Source: Leuctra nigra
Taxonomy: Eukaryota > Arthropoda > Insecta > Plecoptera > Leuctridae
Assembly: GCA_934045905.1 (NCBI GenBank)
Contig: OW203768.1
Location: forward strand, 9,948,316 to 10,012,315
Length of the DNA stretch: 64,000 nucleotides
Direction of reading: 5' to 3'
Part shown: piece by piece, positions 1 through 10,112 of the stretch
Position numbering within the stretch: the stretch's first letter is position 1
How the letters are laid out: every line of letters starts with the position of its first letter
Position numbers and translations under genes: made by a program
The notes under the pieces: generated by a model
The model's input: the letters and a program-made list of their open reading frames with translations, nothing else
What the model was told of the DNA's origin: nothing
Databases searched by the model: none

Positions 1-45
1 TCAAATGGTTTTCTTAAATATGTATGATGTTTTGCACATATACAC

Positions 46-383
46 ATAGACATAACTAGAGAAGAGAGGCCCCTGGCAAAATATTACTGAGGTCCCCCTC
101 TCCCCCTCCCCACTCAATCAATCATTAAGCCATCTTGCTCACCTTTTCGGAGTATCGTATCATCTCATCTCATATCCTATCATCTCAGAGTGATAACTTA
201 AAATTATACAATAACTAGCCAATGCTCTGTGTTTGGTAGCTGCTCTGCTATTCAAGGTAATTATTAGCCGTATACTGTTTAACAAAACAGCACATCATTA
301 AATATAATCAAATTAATGTCTAGTGCCCCTTAATGCCAGGGGCCTCCTTGCCAGCCCAGCCACCCGGTATAGTTACGCCACTG
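46..383. mobile_element. Possible hAT-type transposon remnant
   Basis: The right end reads TAGTTACGCCACTG (370-383), the reverse complement of CAGTGGCGTAACTA, a common start of hAT terminal repeats. A degenerate match (CATAACTAGAG) lies near 46-60. The interior is C-rich near 70-115 and 320-360. No matching 8-bp duplication was found, so the left end is a guess. Confidence 0.35.
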
Positions 384-455
384 CAAATAAAAGTACATTG
401 AAAACTGTCAACAACTCTTTTCTCAAAGTTCCAGTTCTTAGTTTGGAGATTATTT

Positions 456-673
456 AATGAAAAACTTCGTTGGACTTTCACAAACTATTTTATTATTTAT
501 AAATGCAATATTTCGTCTACTTTGAGCAAACTTCATCAGGCATTTGCATGCATTTTTTGATGCATTTGATGAATTTGATTTTATCAGGCCTGATGAAGTT
601 TGCTGAAAGTAGACGAAATATTGCATTTATAAATAATAAAATAGTTTGTGAAAGTCCAACGAGGTTTTTCATT
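456..673. repeat. Foldback (inverted repeat) element next to a coding exon
   Basis: Two arms of about 86 bp (456-541 and 588-673) are near-perfect reverse complements around a 46-base spacer. The right arm ends at 673. The pyrimidine tract and AG acceptor (674-693) of the next coding exon follow directly, so the hairpin sits where a branch point would normally lie. No ORF inside. It looks like a MITE or foldback insertion. Confidence 0.85.
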
Positions 674-693
674 AAACTCTTTTCTCTTTTCAG

Positions 694-1059
694 ATGTCAC
701 GCTTCCTTCTGCTACTGTCACTTCTCCCCGTGACAATGTGTACCTTCCAATGCCCCCCGGCCCCTTGCAACCGCGACACCTGTCCGCCACTGCATTGCAA
801 CCACGGAGTCACCAAGTACAACTGCAACTGCTGTAACATCTGCGCCAAGGGCCTGGGGGAGACCTGTGGCGGGCTCCACGGCGAAGCAGGGAAATGCGGC
901 ACGAATATGTATTGTGCTACACCGCCCGCGTGTCACTATTGTGGATATTTGTACATGAAGCGGAATTCAGTGGGGTTTTGTAGGATGCAGCAATCACACG
1001 CACATAGTCAGAATCTGCACTATGTTGGAGAAAAGATCTATCCCGATCCCAAGAAGTGA
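694..1059 (+). CDS. Secreted IGFBP-N-like cysteine-rich protein, copy 1
   Basis: A 121-residue protein. Residues 1-16 are a hydrophobic signal peptide (MSRFLLLLSLLPVTMC). The body has the spaced cysteines of the insulin-like-growth-factor-binding-protein N-terminal domain, including CNCCNICAKGLGETCGG; the family signature is GCGCCxxC. It is a secreted single-domain protein; the ligand cannot be inferred. The ATG follows a splice acceptor (TTTTCAG, 687-693) directly, so a non-coding first exon must lie upstream. Compared with the copy at 15571 it has about two extra cysteines (CHYC, near residue 80) and a His/Lys-rich C-terminal tail of about 25 residues, so it has diverged. A possible poly(A) signal AATAAA is at 1219-1224. 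The family call is fairly secure; the function is not. Confidence 0.8.
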   Translation: MSRFLLLLSLLPVTMCTFQCPPAPCNRDTCPPLHCNHGVTKYNCNCCNICAKGLGETCGGLHGEAGKCGTNMYCATPPACHYCGYLYMKRNSVGFCRMQQSHAHSQNLHYVGEKIYPDPKK

Positions 1060-1458
1060 TCATTTTAAATGAATACAAACATATCAATATCATACATGAT
1101 AACACTCCGACTTGGATCAACACCGGTTTTTTTCATAGATTCCCGGTACATTAACTTACTCGATTTATTATAATATCATTGGCGCATGTATACTCGGCAA
1201 AATATAAAACGGGTTGTGAATAAATTTGAACGATTTGTAGTGATTCCTCGACAATCGATCCATATTATTATCAATGAAATGAGTGTTTAACAACTAGATC
1301 TAGATACCGAGTTGGAGTAGACTTATACTTCTGAAGGTGCGATCAAATCATTTTCAGACAATAATGCGATTACTTCGAATACCGTTTTATGTTTTGTTGA
1401 GTCTACCTAGGAATGAATAAATATATTGATACCTATGAGTAGTGATGGTGTACAAGAC
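1060..1458. other. 3' UTR and spacer of copy 1
   Basis: AT-rich sequence with AATAAA at 1219-1224 that could end the upstream transcript. No ORF or recognised RNA gene. It ends at the left target duplication of the hAT element. Confidence 0.4.
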
Positions 1459-2012
1459 CAGTGTTGCCAACACTTGAGATAAAGTATTCCCTCCATGGAC
1501 CCCAAAAATTCCCTTTTTCAAAAAAAAATTCCCCGCAAGCTACTTTGCCTCGAAAAATAGTTGACAACATGATCAATGTGTCGGCATGGGAAATTTTTGC
1601 ATTTCTATGCAATTTGGATATGAATTTAGTTTGAAATAATATCAACATTATTTGAAATTATTAATTGAAATCTAGCAAAAACAAACATTTTAATATTCAG
1701 GAAATAATTTTAAATTTCTTGTAAGGATTTAAGTGATATTTTCCATAATTCGGACATGTCCTAACATCAATTTCATACCCCACAAAAGATAAATTACGCT
1801 AGGTTTGGAAAATGATAAGTAAACTACATTTCACACTGACATTTTAAACTAAATTTTAACAATTCAGACATTAAAAATATTAAAATGAATTAAACATCAA
1901 AATTCCCTGAAATATGCATAATTTTCGAAAAAATTCCCTTTTTCCCTTAAATTAATTTTGAGACTTAAAATTCCCCGAAAACAGGGAAAAATACCTAGCA
2001 TTGGCAACACTG
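1459..2012. mobile_element. Non-autonomous hAT element (554 bp)
   Basis: Ends are CAGTGTTGCCAA and TTGGCAACACTG, flanked on both sides by the perfect 8-bp duplication TACAAGAC (1451-1458, 2013-2020). An 8-bp duplication and CAGTG ends are hAT features. The interior repeats AATTCCC words on both strands and has no transposase ORF. Confidence 0.87.
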
Positions 2013-2025
2013 TACAAGACATTGA

Positions 2026-2355
2026 AGTATTCAGACCGGACCGGCTCCGCCTATTCTGAAGAAGTGCGATGGCTGTGCTGGTTGGCAGAAGGCGGTTAAA
2101 GTTGGTGAAAGGGAGAGTGAATTAGCGCGGAAGTTGACTATTGAAATGGAAAAGAGATTGAACTATCAGGAAAAGAGGATTGCTGAGCTTGAAATAATGA
2201 TTGAGTGTATGAAAACCGTGAAAAATGCATCGGTGAGAGTTGAAAGCGGCAGCACAGAGGGCGACACAATACAGCAGCAGCGCGGCGCATTGTTTGCAAC
2301 CACCACTACGCGTGGTAGGAGTGGTGGTAGGTCGGTGTCAGCAGTGCGGCAAGAG
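2026..2355 (+). pseudogene. LINE ORF1, N-terminal part (split)
   Basis: This open frame begins with a short cysteine motif (KKCDGCAGWQ) followed by a charged coiled-coil-like stretch (EMEKRLNYQEKRIAELEIMI), both typical of the N-terminus of LINE ORF1 proteins. It ends at ...AVRQE (2355), where an 8-bp duplication marks a transposon insertion. Translation then runs 24 bases into the transposon and stops at 2377-2379. The reading frame matches that of the ORF1 remainder starting at 4430. No usable ATG lies before 2146. Confidence 0.75.
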
Positions 2356-4421
2356 ACTGGCAGCTGGAGCTACCCCTGATCCCGTGCGCAGAATGATCTG
2401 AAACGTGTCAGTTACGCGCATTGTTGGCGGGATATTTCAAATATGATGAAATTGTTAGTTTATTGTACTTCATCAGTGTTCAATTATAGCAAAGATTTAA
2501 TGAGACATATCTAATGCATCCTAGTAGTTAGAAAATTTATTTTACCGAATAAAAGTAGGTGAATTACTGTATTAAAATATTAATTTGGTCGATAGGTAGG
2601 TATACCTATACCAGTGCTGAAAGCCCTTTACCAATGCTGCTGCTAATGAATGAATATACCTAACCTAACTGCACAATAAATTATTATTAATATATATTAT
2701 CTGCAAAATATTTTCAATAATTGGAAATGGTGATGACAATTAACTATAATTTTCATAGATCTCCGGACTTGAGACCAGATATCTGTCTAATCTTAACACT
2801 GAATGTAAAGAACATTCAACAACGCAAGAGTGTGGTTTATGATTGATTGAGAATGATTATTGTATTGCAGAATCGGGAAAATGTATAGATTGTATTTTTA
2901 TGTACACACTGAAGTACAACATTTGTATTTTCCAGTTCGCATCCAAAAAGAATTAGTTGTATCTTGAAGACACCGTTAGTACTTGCATAAACCATCCATG
3001 CATAAACAGATAACATTTGCACACTTATAACATCAAATAATATCGAAGATTCAAAATTAAAGTTCGGACTTCACTACACCTACTACTTCAGTGGATGCAT
3101 ACATTTCAACATATTTCCTGTCGTTAATCAGTTAACAATCTCCAACTTCATATAATATCAGATAATTTCAGGTTTATTTCACAATTATCTTGAAAATATT
3201 ATGGTTTTCAAATAACATCAGAATTCTGGATACATCAGTTTTAAAATTGTAGACAGACAATTTTAATATCAACATTTCCAATCATTGTAAATGTCATCAA
3301 AAATATCGTAAAATATGTAAAATATGTTTTGATAATATATAATTATTAATCCGTACCTCAGAGATAGAAGGTCCGAAGTCCATTTCAATAATTAATTTTG
3401 ATTGGATTTTTACAAAACCAGTAGGATTATGCCTTCGTTCAATCATAATTTAGTAATGTGCCAGAGTCATTTTAGTAAGGGATTACTTCAATAACCGTAT
3501 TTGTTGACATCAGTCAGATATAGAGCTTGACAAAAGTAGAGATAATGGACATAGTGCCTTCTGCGGCTTATATACAGAATATATTGCACACTAGGGAATT
3601 AATTATTAATTACCAACATTGATAAAGGACTATGTAAGGGCTATATTATATCATGAATATATTTATCGACCATATTAATAATTTTTTTACATTTGTTTGT
3701 ATTTTTTGTATTAAGAGACACACATAAAAATACATTGTACATCATCGTTTGTCCACGAAACACCTACCTATGAGGTGCTTGTCCGTGCCCCGTGGTATAA
3801 AACACAAAATATAAATTAGTAATTTACTAGGAAAACGCTCAGTGTAACGCGTTGATGAGCGAGCACAGAACATGCAGCATCCCCAGTTACGATACACGAT
3901 ACGGCACAAGACGATTTTCTCTGCAACTTTTCCAATCTCCATATAAATGCTCTCGATGAATATCAGATCCATTGTGTCGTGACTTTCCTACATACTTTTT
4001 TCAGCTTTTGACAACCCATACTAAACTCGTAACAGAGGAAGATGCATCAAAACATATCGAATGAGAAAAAAAACATGGTATAACATGGTATTATTATAAA
4101 TAATAATGATACAAAAGAAAATTACAGCACAGTAGCTAGTCCAAGTAACGTAATAGGGTCAATTTTTTATTTCATATTTAATAAGGTTATATTTTATATA
4201 AAATAGTAATATAAAATTTAGTTATTATCTACTTTTATTCCATAAAAGATATTTTCTTACTCTTAGAATGCATGAAATTTGTTCAACTAAAATGTTAACT
4301 TAATTTAACTTGAATAAACAAACGATCTAATCATATTTGAAATATCCCGCCAACAAAGCGCGTAACAGACACGTTTCAGGCCATTCTGCGCACCGGATCA
4401 GGGGTAGCTCCAGCTGCCAGT
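2356..4421. mobile_element. 2,066-bp TIR transposon inserted in LINE ORF1
   Basis: Both ends carry a terminal inverted repeat of roughly 95 bp starting ACTGGCAGCTGGAGCTACCC (2356-2450 and 4329-4421), flanked by the perfect 8-bp duplication GGCAAGAG (2348-2355, 4422-4429). The interior is AT-rich with no transposase ORF, so it is non-autonomous or decayed. It contains a CTAG-family terminus (3827) and a MITE fragment (about 3355-3500). The 8-bp duplication fits hAT, P, Merlin or related superfamilies; the ACTGG ends are not typical hAT, so I leave the superfamily open. Confidence 0.83.
3827..3884. repeat. Terminus of the CTAG-ended repeat family
   Basis: CTAGGAAAACGCTCAGTG and then AACGCGTTGATGAGCGAGC match the left ends of the longer copies at 35247 and 40621. 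Only the terminal block of about 45 bp is clearly conserved. CGCTCA...TGAGCG can form a hairpin. Confidence 0.6.
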
Positions 4422-5350
4422 GGCAAGAGGGCGGTTCCGCGAGAGCAAGGGCTGGGGAAGCGGCAAATTCAAACGAAAGAGAAGAAGAACAAGACACTTT
4501 TTCTGAGGTGGCTCAGAGAGGCAGACCTAGAAATAAAATGATGAATTCAGCACAACCTACTAACAGTACAGTATCGTCAGAGGCGAAGAAAGTAAGACAG
4601 AAGCAAAGTGTTATAATTATGCCCAAGGAAAAGAATCAAAGTAATAAGGAGACGAGAGAAGAGATCAAGAGACAGATTGATCCCGTGCAGATGAAAGTTG
4701 GAGTGAGTATGGTTAGAGATATCAAAGATGGAGGAGTGATTATTGCGTGTGAAGATAATGAGTCAATTGAGAAAATTAAACAAAAAGTTGAAGAAAAAAT
4801 GGGTGATAAATACAAAGTAGAAACACCGAAAGTAAGGTTCCCAAAAATGAAAATCAGTGGTGTGTGTATGAATGAACTTGACAATGAAGGACTAATTAAA
4901 ATGATTATAGAACAAAATGGGATGAAGGAGAGTGAACCTGGATTTCATTGTTCAGTGAGCTTTGTCAAAGAAGTGGATGATGGAAACTTCACAGTGGTAA
5001 TTGAAGTAGATAAGAACTCTAGAAGAATATTTCTGAAACAAGAAAAAATAAAGATTGGATTTCAAATGTGCTGGGTGGAGGACTTTGTATACGTAATAAG
5101 GTGTTTCAAGTGCGCAGTCTTCGGGCATTTCAGCAAAGACTGCAGAAACAATCAGTACTGTACCTATTGTGCCGGAAATCATAGCACTAGGGATTGTAGT
5201 AGTGATTGGCCAAATTGCATTAATTGTGAGGAAGCCAACCAAAAACTTCAATTAAACAATAGGACGGACCATGCAGCAAGTAGCAGGGCATGCCCCTGCT
5301 ACATGAACATTGAAGAACGTCTAATCAACAGGGCAGTAAATGCATCATAG
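4422..5350 (+). pseudogene. LINE ORF1, C-terminal part (gag-like, zinc knuckles)
   Basis: This continues the ORF1 frame after the transposon: ...QE|GGSARARAGE... It has a Lys/Glu-rich linker, an RRM-like region typical of LINE ORF1 (about 4680-5000), then cysteine knuckles CFKCAVFGHFSKDC (from 5102) and CTYCAGNHSTRDC (from 5159), and a third CxxC cluster. It binds the element's RNA in related LINEs. It ends at a UAG (5348-5350) in the same frame as ORF2. The upstream ATG at 4337 lies inside the transposon's terminal repeat, so it is not the native start. Confidence 0.8.
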
Positions 5351-8215
5351 CAAACAAAGTCTGACAGCTACTCAAAAAGTCTCCTATTTATCAACATCCA
5401 AAGCCTTCTGAAGAATAAACATCAACTAGAACAACTAGCCAACAGCGCACCAGCAATGTTGTGCTTATCTGAAACGCACATCACTAGTGAGATTGAAGAA
5501 AAGGAATTTCAAATACAAGGATACAGTGTTGCAAGTGTAAACTCGGACTCTCGACACACGGGTGGAGTATTGTGCTATATTCGTAACGACATTAGATACA
5601 GTGAAAGGATGACATATATGATACGTAAACATATATGGTTCATTGCTGTGAATGTGGAGATTGAACAGAATGGAAGATCCGTGATGTACGTTATTGTTAA
5701 TGTATATAGGTCACCCAGTGGCAGTGAGAAAGAGTTTATTGAACTGTTTCAATTGTGGATGAGTAAATTAATCGAATCAGTAAAGGGGAAAAATATATTT
5801 ATTGGAGGTGATTTCAACATGGATACACTTAAACAGACTACATATAGCAAACAACTGAGAAAGGTGGCCAGTGATCTTGGGCTAAAACAAATAGTTAAAG
5901 GACCAACTCGAGTTACCGACAAGAGTAAAACACAAATTGACCTGATTTTTACTAATATAAAAGGACTACATGTGGAAGTACTGGACACTCCAAAAATATC
6001 GGACCATTCCATAATCCAGGTGAAAACAGGTAAATTTATTACTAGACCATTATGTCCCATATATCAGAAGAGACGAAATATGAAAGACTATGACAAGAAA
6101 GTAATAGTAAGAGAGCTATCCGAAATGGAGATCGATTGGGGAACAGGCTTATTCACAACAAAGCTTGAAGAGGTCGATACACTAGCAAATACCTTAGTGA
6201 ACTCCATTGTACAGAAACTGGATGAACATGCACCTCATACAGTCAGTGAGGTAAGAGATAGGAAGAAGTGGTACAGTGCTAAAGTTAGTGAAGCAAGTAA
6301 ACTGCGGGACATAGCATACAAAAGGGCCATTGTGACGGAGACGGCAGAAGACTGGAAGGATTACAAGAAAAGAAGAAATGGGGTTACATCAATAATACGA
6401 GAGGAAAAGTCAAAGTGGTATGCCAAAAACATAGATTACGTAAAGGGTGATGGTCGCAAAATGTGGAAAACACTAAAAGAAATATCATGTAAGGAAACAC
6501 AACTAAAGCAACAAGCCATTGAGTTCGAAGGTGTACAGGAAATTGATGATAATATTATTGCATGCAAATTTAACACTTATTTTATAGACAGTATTAGTAG
6601 CATATGCAATGGAATGGCAACCTGTCAAGGAGGAATACCAATTGAGGATAAGGGTTGTACATTTGGACAATTCAAATCGACTAATGTACATGAAATACAA
6701 AGTATAATATGGAAGATGAGAAATTCTTCTCCAACAGAAGAAGGTATTACAGTAGGCATTATCAAAGATATTTTTCCTGTTATTAAAGAATGTCTTGCAT
6801 CTATATTTAATAAATCCATGGAATATGGAGTGTTTCCGTCCAGTTGGAAAAAATCAGTCGCCATTCCTATACTAAAACTACCTAAAACAAAGAGAGCAGA
6901 TGAGCATAGACCCATAAACATGTTACCTTTGTTTGAGAAAGTTTTGGAGATAGTGGTATATAAACAAATTATGGAATATATTGATGTTAACAAAATCTTG
7001 CATGTAAATCAATCGGGTTTCAGATCTAACCACTCTTGTGAAACGGCGGTTCAAATTGTTTTGGAGAAATGGCAAGAGAGCAGAGGCAACAATAAGACCA
7101 CGGTTGCAGTGTTTTTAGATATGAAACGTGCATTTAAGACTGTAAATAGAAATATATTATTAAAAAAACTGGAATTGTATGGATTTCGAGATAAGTTGCT
7201 ACAATGGTTTCAGTCATATTTGTTTGCAAGATTTCAAGTAACCAGATTTGGTATAAGTGTATCACAGAGCATTGAAACAGAGTATGGTGTACCACAAGGT
7301 TCTGTTCTCGGGCCGTTGTTATTTGTTCTATTTATAAATGATGTGTGTAATATAGTCAAAAGTTGTGAAATCTATCTTTTTGCAGATGATATGTTAATTT
7401 CATGTGAAAGTGAAAATGTTAATGATTGTATAGATATAATTAATCAAGAGTTAAAGAACATTTGTAAATGGTTGGATGGAAATGGCTTAAAATTGAATGT
7501 GAATAAATCAAAATGCATGATAATCAACCCTGGAGTACGAGACAGTGTAGTAAGTAATAAATGCACAAACTGTGTAACTATTGATGGTGTGCCATTGGAA
7601 ACTGAAAGAGAAATTAAATACTTGGGCATTATTATAGATGACAAACTTAACTTTAAGAGTAATGTTGACTATGTATGTAAAACAATTAGCAAAAAACTAG
7701 GGTATTTGTCAAGGGTTGGGAAATGTCTGACAGTGTGGTCGAGAAAACTTGTATATAAAACTATAGTAGAACCTCATTTCACCTACTGCAACACAACCTT
7801 CTACAATATCACGCAGACCGATATGCAGCGACTACAAGCCTTACAGAATAGAGCCATGAGGATAATTTTAAAGGCACCGAGAACTACGCATATAATTGAA
7901 ATGAGAAGTGAATTAGACATGCTTTCGATACGGCAAACTGTTAGGTTAAATGTGTTTCTTTTTATTCATAAAATTAAGTTAGGATTAGCACCTGAGTATT
8001 TAAAGGATAGAATAAACATTGTTAGTTGTATTCATGAACATGGCACAAGAGGTCAGTTAAACTTGTTTGTTCAAATGTCTAGATTTAAAACTGTTTTGTC
8101 GGATGGAGTGAGTGAATATAATAGATTAGATCATAAATTAACTGAATGTAAAACTGTGGGTCAATTTAAAATGAAAATGATTGCATACTTGAAAAAGGAA
8201 GAGTGTAACATATAA
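5351..8215 (+). CDS. LINE ORF2: endonuclease-reverse transcriptase
   Basis: It is open directly after the ORF1 UAG and in the same frame. The apurinic-like endonuclease motifs are INIQSL (conserved Asn region, upstream of the first ATG at 5456), LCLSETH, GGDFNMD, DLIFTN and SDHS. The reverse transcriptase motifs are NQSGFRSNHSCETA, FLDMKRAFKTV (motif A), GVPQGSVLGPLLF, LFADD (catalytic) and IKYLGI. Motif A has AFK where AFD is usual. Starting at ATG 5456 would remove the conserved Asn motif, so natural translation likely starts upstream, by readthrough, reinitiation, or from an ancestral fused ORF. About 954 residues and unbroken, which suggests recent activity. No RNase H. Confidence 0.9.
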   Translation, partial: QTKSDSYSKSLLFINIQSLLKNKHQLEQLANSAPAMLCLSETHITSEIEEKEFQIQGYSVASVNSDSRHTGGVLCYIRNDIRYSERMTYMIRKHIWFIAVNVEIEQNGRSVMYVIVNVYRSPSGSEKEFIELFQLWMSKLIESVKGKNIFIGGDFNMDTLKQTTYSKQLRKVASDLGLKQIVKGPTRVTDKSKTQIDLIFTNIKGLHVEVLDTPKISDHSIIQVKTGKFITRPLCPIYQKRRNMKDYDKKVIVRELSEMEIDWGTGLFTTKLEEVDTLANTLVNSIVQKLDEHAPHTVSEVRDRKKWYSAKVSEASKLRDIAYKRAIVTETAEDWKDYKKRRNGVTSIIREEKSKWYAKNIDYVKGDGRKMWKTLKEISCKETQLKQQAIEFEGVQEIDDNIIACKFNTYFIDSISSICNGMATCQGGIPIEDKGCTFGQFKSTNVHEIQSIIWKMRNSSPTEEGITVGIIKDIFPVIKECLASIFNKSMEYGVFPSSWKKSVAIPILKLPKTKRADEHRPINMLPLFEKVLEIVVYKQIMEYIDVNKILHVNQSGFRSNHSCETAVQIVLEKWQESRGNNKTTVAVFLDMKRAFKTVNRNILLKKLELYGFRDKLLQWFQSYLFARFQVTRFGISVSQSIETEYGVPQGSVLGPLLFVLFINDVCNIVKSCEIYLFADDMLISCESENVNDCIDIINQELKNICKWLDGNGLKLNVNKSKCMIINPGVRDSVVSNKCTNCVTIDGVPLETEREIKYLGIIIDDKLNFKSNVDYVCKTISKKLGYLSRVGKCLTVWSRKLVYKTIVEPHFTYCNTTFYNITQTDMQRLQALQNRAMRIILKAPRTTHIIEMRSELDMLSIRQTVRLNVFLFIHKIKLGLAPEYLKDRINIVSCIHEHGTRGQLNLFVQMSRFKTVLSDGVSEYNRLDHKLTECKTVGQFKMKMIAYLKKEECNI

Positions 8216-8329
8216 AATAAATATTGTTAAGTGTATGTAACATAACATGTAATACTAAAATAGCGAAAGCTAAATAAATAATTATAAAACAAAACAAATA
8301 CATACTGAAACAACGTCTTGTTTTATTAT

Positions 8330-8500
8330 AATAATTTTACATCGCGCTGTTCTGCAATGGCTTTACATAAGAATGATTATGAAGATGATTGGGAGTTTAG
8401 GATGTTAGGTGGGATGGGAGCGGCTGTGACCTATTATGAGGGAACCTTCCCAGGATTTAACTCTCGAAGAAGAAAACATTTCTGTCAGGAATGACGGCCT
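8330..8500 (+). repeat. Dispersed SINE-like repeat, degenerate copy
   Basis: CGCGCTGTTCTGCAATGGC, GATGATTGGGAG and ACCTTCCCAGGATTT match the copy at 17470-17640 in order. Reverse-strand copies lie at about 45598-45720 and 51917-51988. No tRNA head is visible. Confidence 0.6.
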
Positions 8501-10040
8501 AGGGAAAATGACTCTAAACCATGGGCATGCATTCTAGTGTTCAATTTAAAAAGTATGGTGTTCTACTACACAGTAAAAAATAATATGTAGCTATTGGCTC
8601 AAAAATTTGAGCCAAAACAACTTTAGTGACAATCAGCTACTGTAAATAAATCCCAAAACGGGACGAGGAGATTTTATTTGCTTTTGGCTCCCAATTTTGA
8701 AGCTGAATTAGACACGAAAATAGTCAATACTGATTTTCGAGGAAAATAGTTTTGAACGGTCTACCCTACGTTCTGCAAGCAATGACTTTCTAAGTGGCGC
8801 GAATAGAGCCAAATTTTTTGTTGTAAATTTTTACCCTTTTGCAAAGTAAAGATGCAGATGAAGCTATGTGTCACACAAAAATGTATCTTTGAAAGATTAA
8901 AGAAACATAAAAACAACATCAGATTCCCATTTCGTTATAAATATTGTGACTATAAAGTAAATGATTCTAGCATACATTCTTAGTTCTTACCTAAAAATAA
9001 TCATTTATGTTAAAACATATAAATTAATTATTAATTACAATTACAGGGTTTTAAAATAATATTAATGATAACATAACGAGGAATGCCCAAATTAAAGCAG
9101 TGATATTTTTGAAAGTCACATCCCAGCAAAAGAGTGTGAATTGCTCCAACTCTATAACTGATTGTGGAATGTATCTACGATTCAAGTGACAATGAAGGTC
9201 AACCAATTAGAGCCATCACGTGGTCCATTGACACAACAACAGCATCTCTACAGAATTCATCTCGCAGTCGCAGAAGAGAAGCTGAAACCTCCGGTCCGAT
9301 TGTCATCTCATTGTACACAAGAATACGCGGGAAATAACAGTAAGTTAGTTATCTGACAAATAAGTAACCAATAACTAGTAGAAAATATGTCAATCATAAT
9401 ATGATGGATATGCTTTAGCTAGTGACGTTATATTTTCAACATCTCCTTGGAATTTAATTTGTTTTTGAGAGTTACATTGTTTTTATATCCTAAAAGGTTA
9501 AAATTGAAGCTGGCATAGTAGCTTAATTCTATAATTACTATCTGTCAGTAATGGATATTTCTTTGAAAAAATAAAGTCGCGCTAAAAGTGATTTAATTAA
9601 AATGTATTCATAAGAAATCATATTTTAAAACATCATTAGATTCAAAATAGTAATAGTAATTAGCTTTTATGAAATTGTGTCAGGCGTGACAGAATTGACG
9701 TAAATAGAAAAATATATGTAGGAAGGAAAATACTTTTCATATATAACGTCAGAAAATTAACTTTCTGTTAAAAAATAATAATACTTTTGACACAGAAATG
9801 CTTAGATTTTATGAAGGACAAGAAATCACATGTTCTAATCGTATCACTTCTTATCAGTGATTTTAGTCACTGTTGTATTATTAATAAACATGTAGAATGT
9901 TGACCTATTAGGTCATTGTGATTATGAATGTATTAGGTCACCAAATAGCATGGTAAATTAGACCCATATCAAATGCGTTCTACTGTATTAGATTTTATGA
10001 AAACTTCAAGCAGATTCTGAATTAAATTAAGTCATGTGAA
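8501..10040. other. AT-rich spacer
   Basis: No convincing gene. A 22-bp perfect palindrome lies at 8595-8616 (TTGGCTCAAAA and its complement). A GC-richer patch at 9120-9350 ends in a good donor (ACAGTAAGTT, about 9340) and could be a non-coding first exon for a downstream gene; this is weak. Confidence 0.3.
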
Positions 10041-10112
10041 AATATCGGCAGAACAGGGCTCGAACCTGGTAGTCTAACTTGCCGGGCGAGCGCTCTGGCA
10101 ACTAAGCTTCTC
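10041..10112 (-). repeat. tRNA-derived SINE head
   Basis: Read on the minus strand: an A-box-like TTGCCAGAGCG, then GCCCGGCAA, then a B box GGTTCGAGCCC, followed by GCCGATATTTT. The same GCCCGGCAA ... CGATATTTT arrangement recurs at 50130-50215 on plus. The arms do not fold into a clean cloverleaf, so it is a SINE remnant rather than a working tRNA gene. Confidence 0.6.

Larger units (their letters stand above)
2026..8290 (+). mobile_element. LINE (Jockey/CR1-like), interrupted by a DNA transposon
   Basis: The element comprises ORF1 (gag-like, zinc knuckles) and ORF2 (endonuclease plus reverse transcriptase), followed by an A-rich 3' end near 8270-8295. The first in-frame stop upstream is at 2023-2025 and there is no ATG before 2146, so the 5' end is probably truncated just after the hAT duplication. 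ORF1 is split by the element at 2356-4421. No RNase H domain follows the RT, which argues against the I clade. No target duplication of the LINE itself was found. Confidence 0.8.

Noticed and set aside
4337..4429. ATG at 4337 as the start of LINE ORF1
   Set aside because: It lies in the terminal inverted repeat of the inserted transposon; the native frame joins from 2355.
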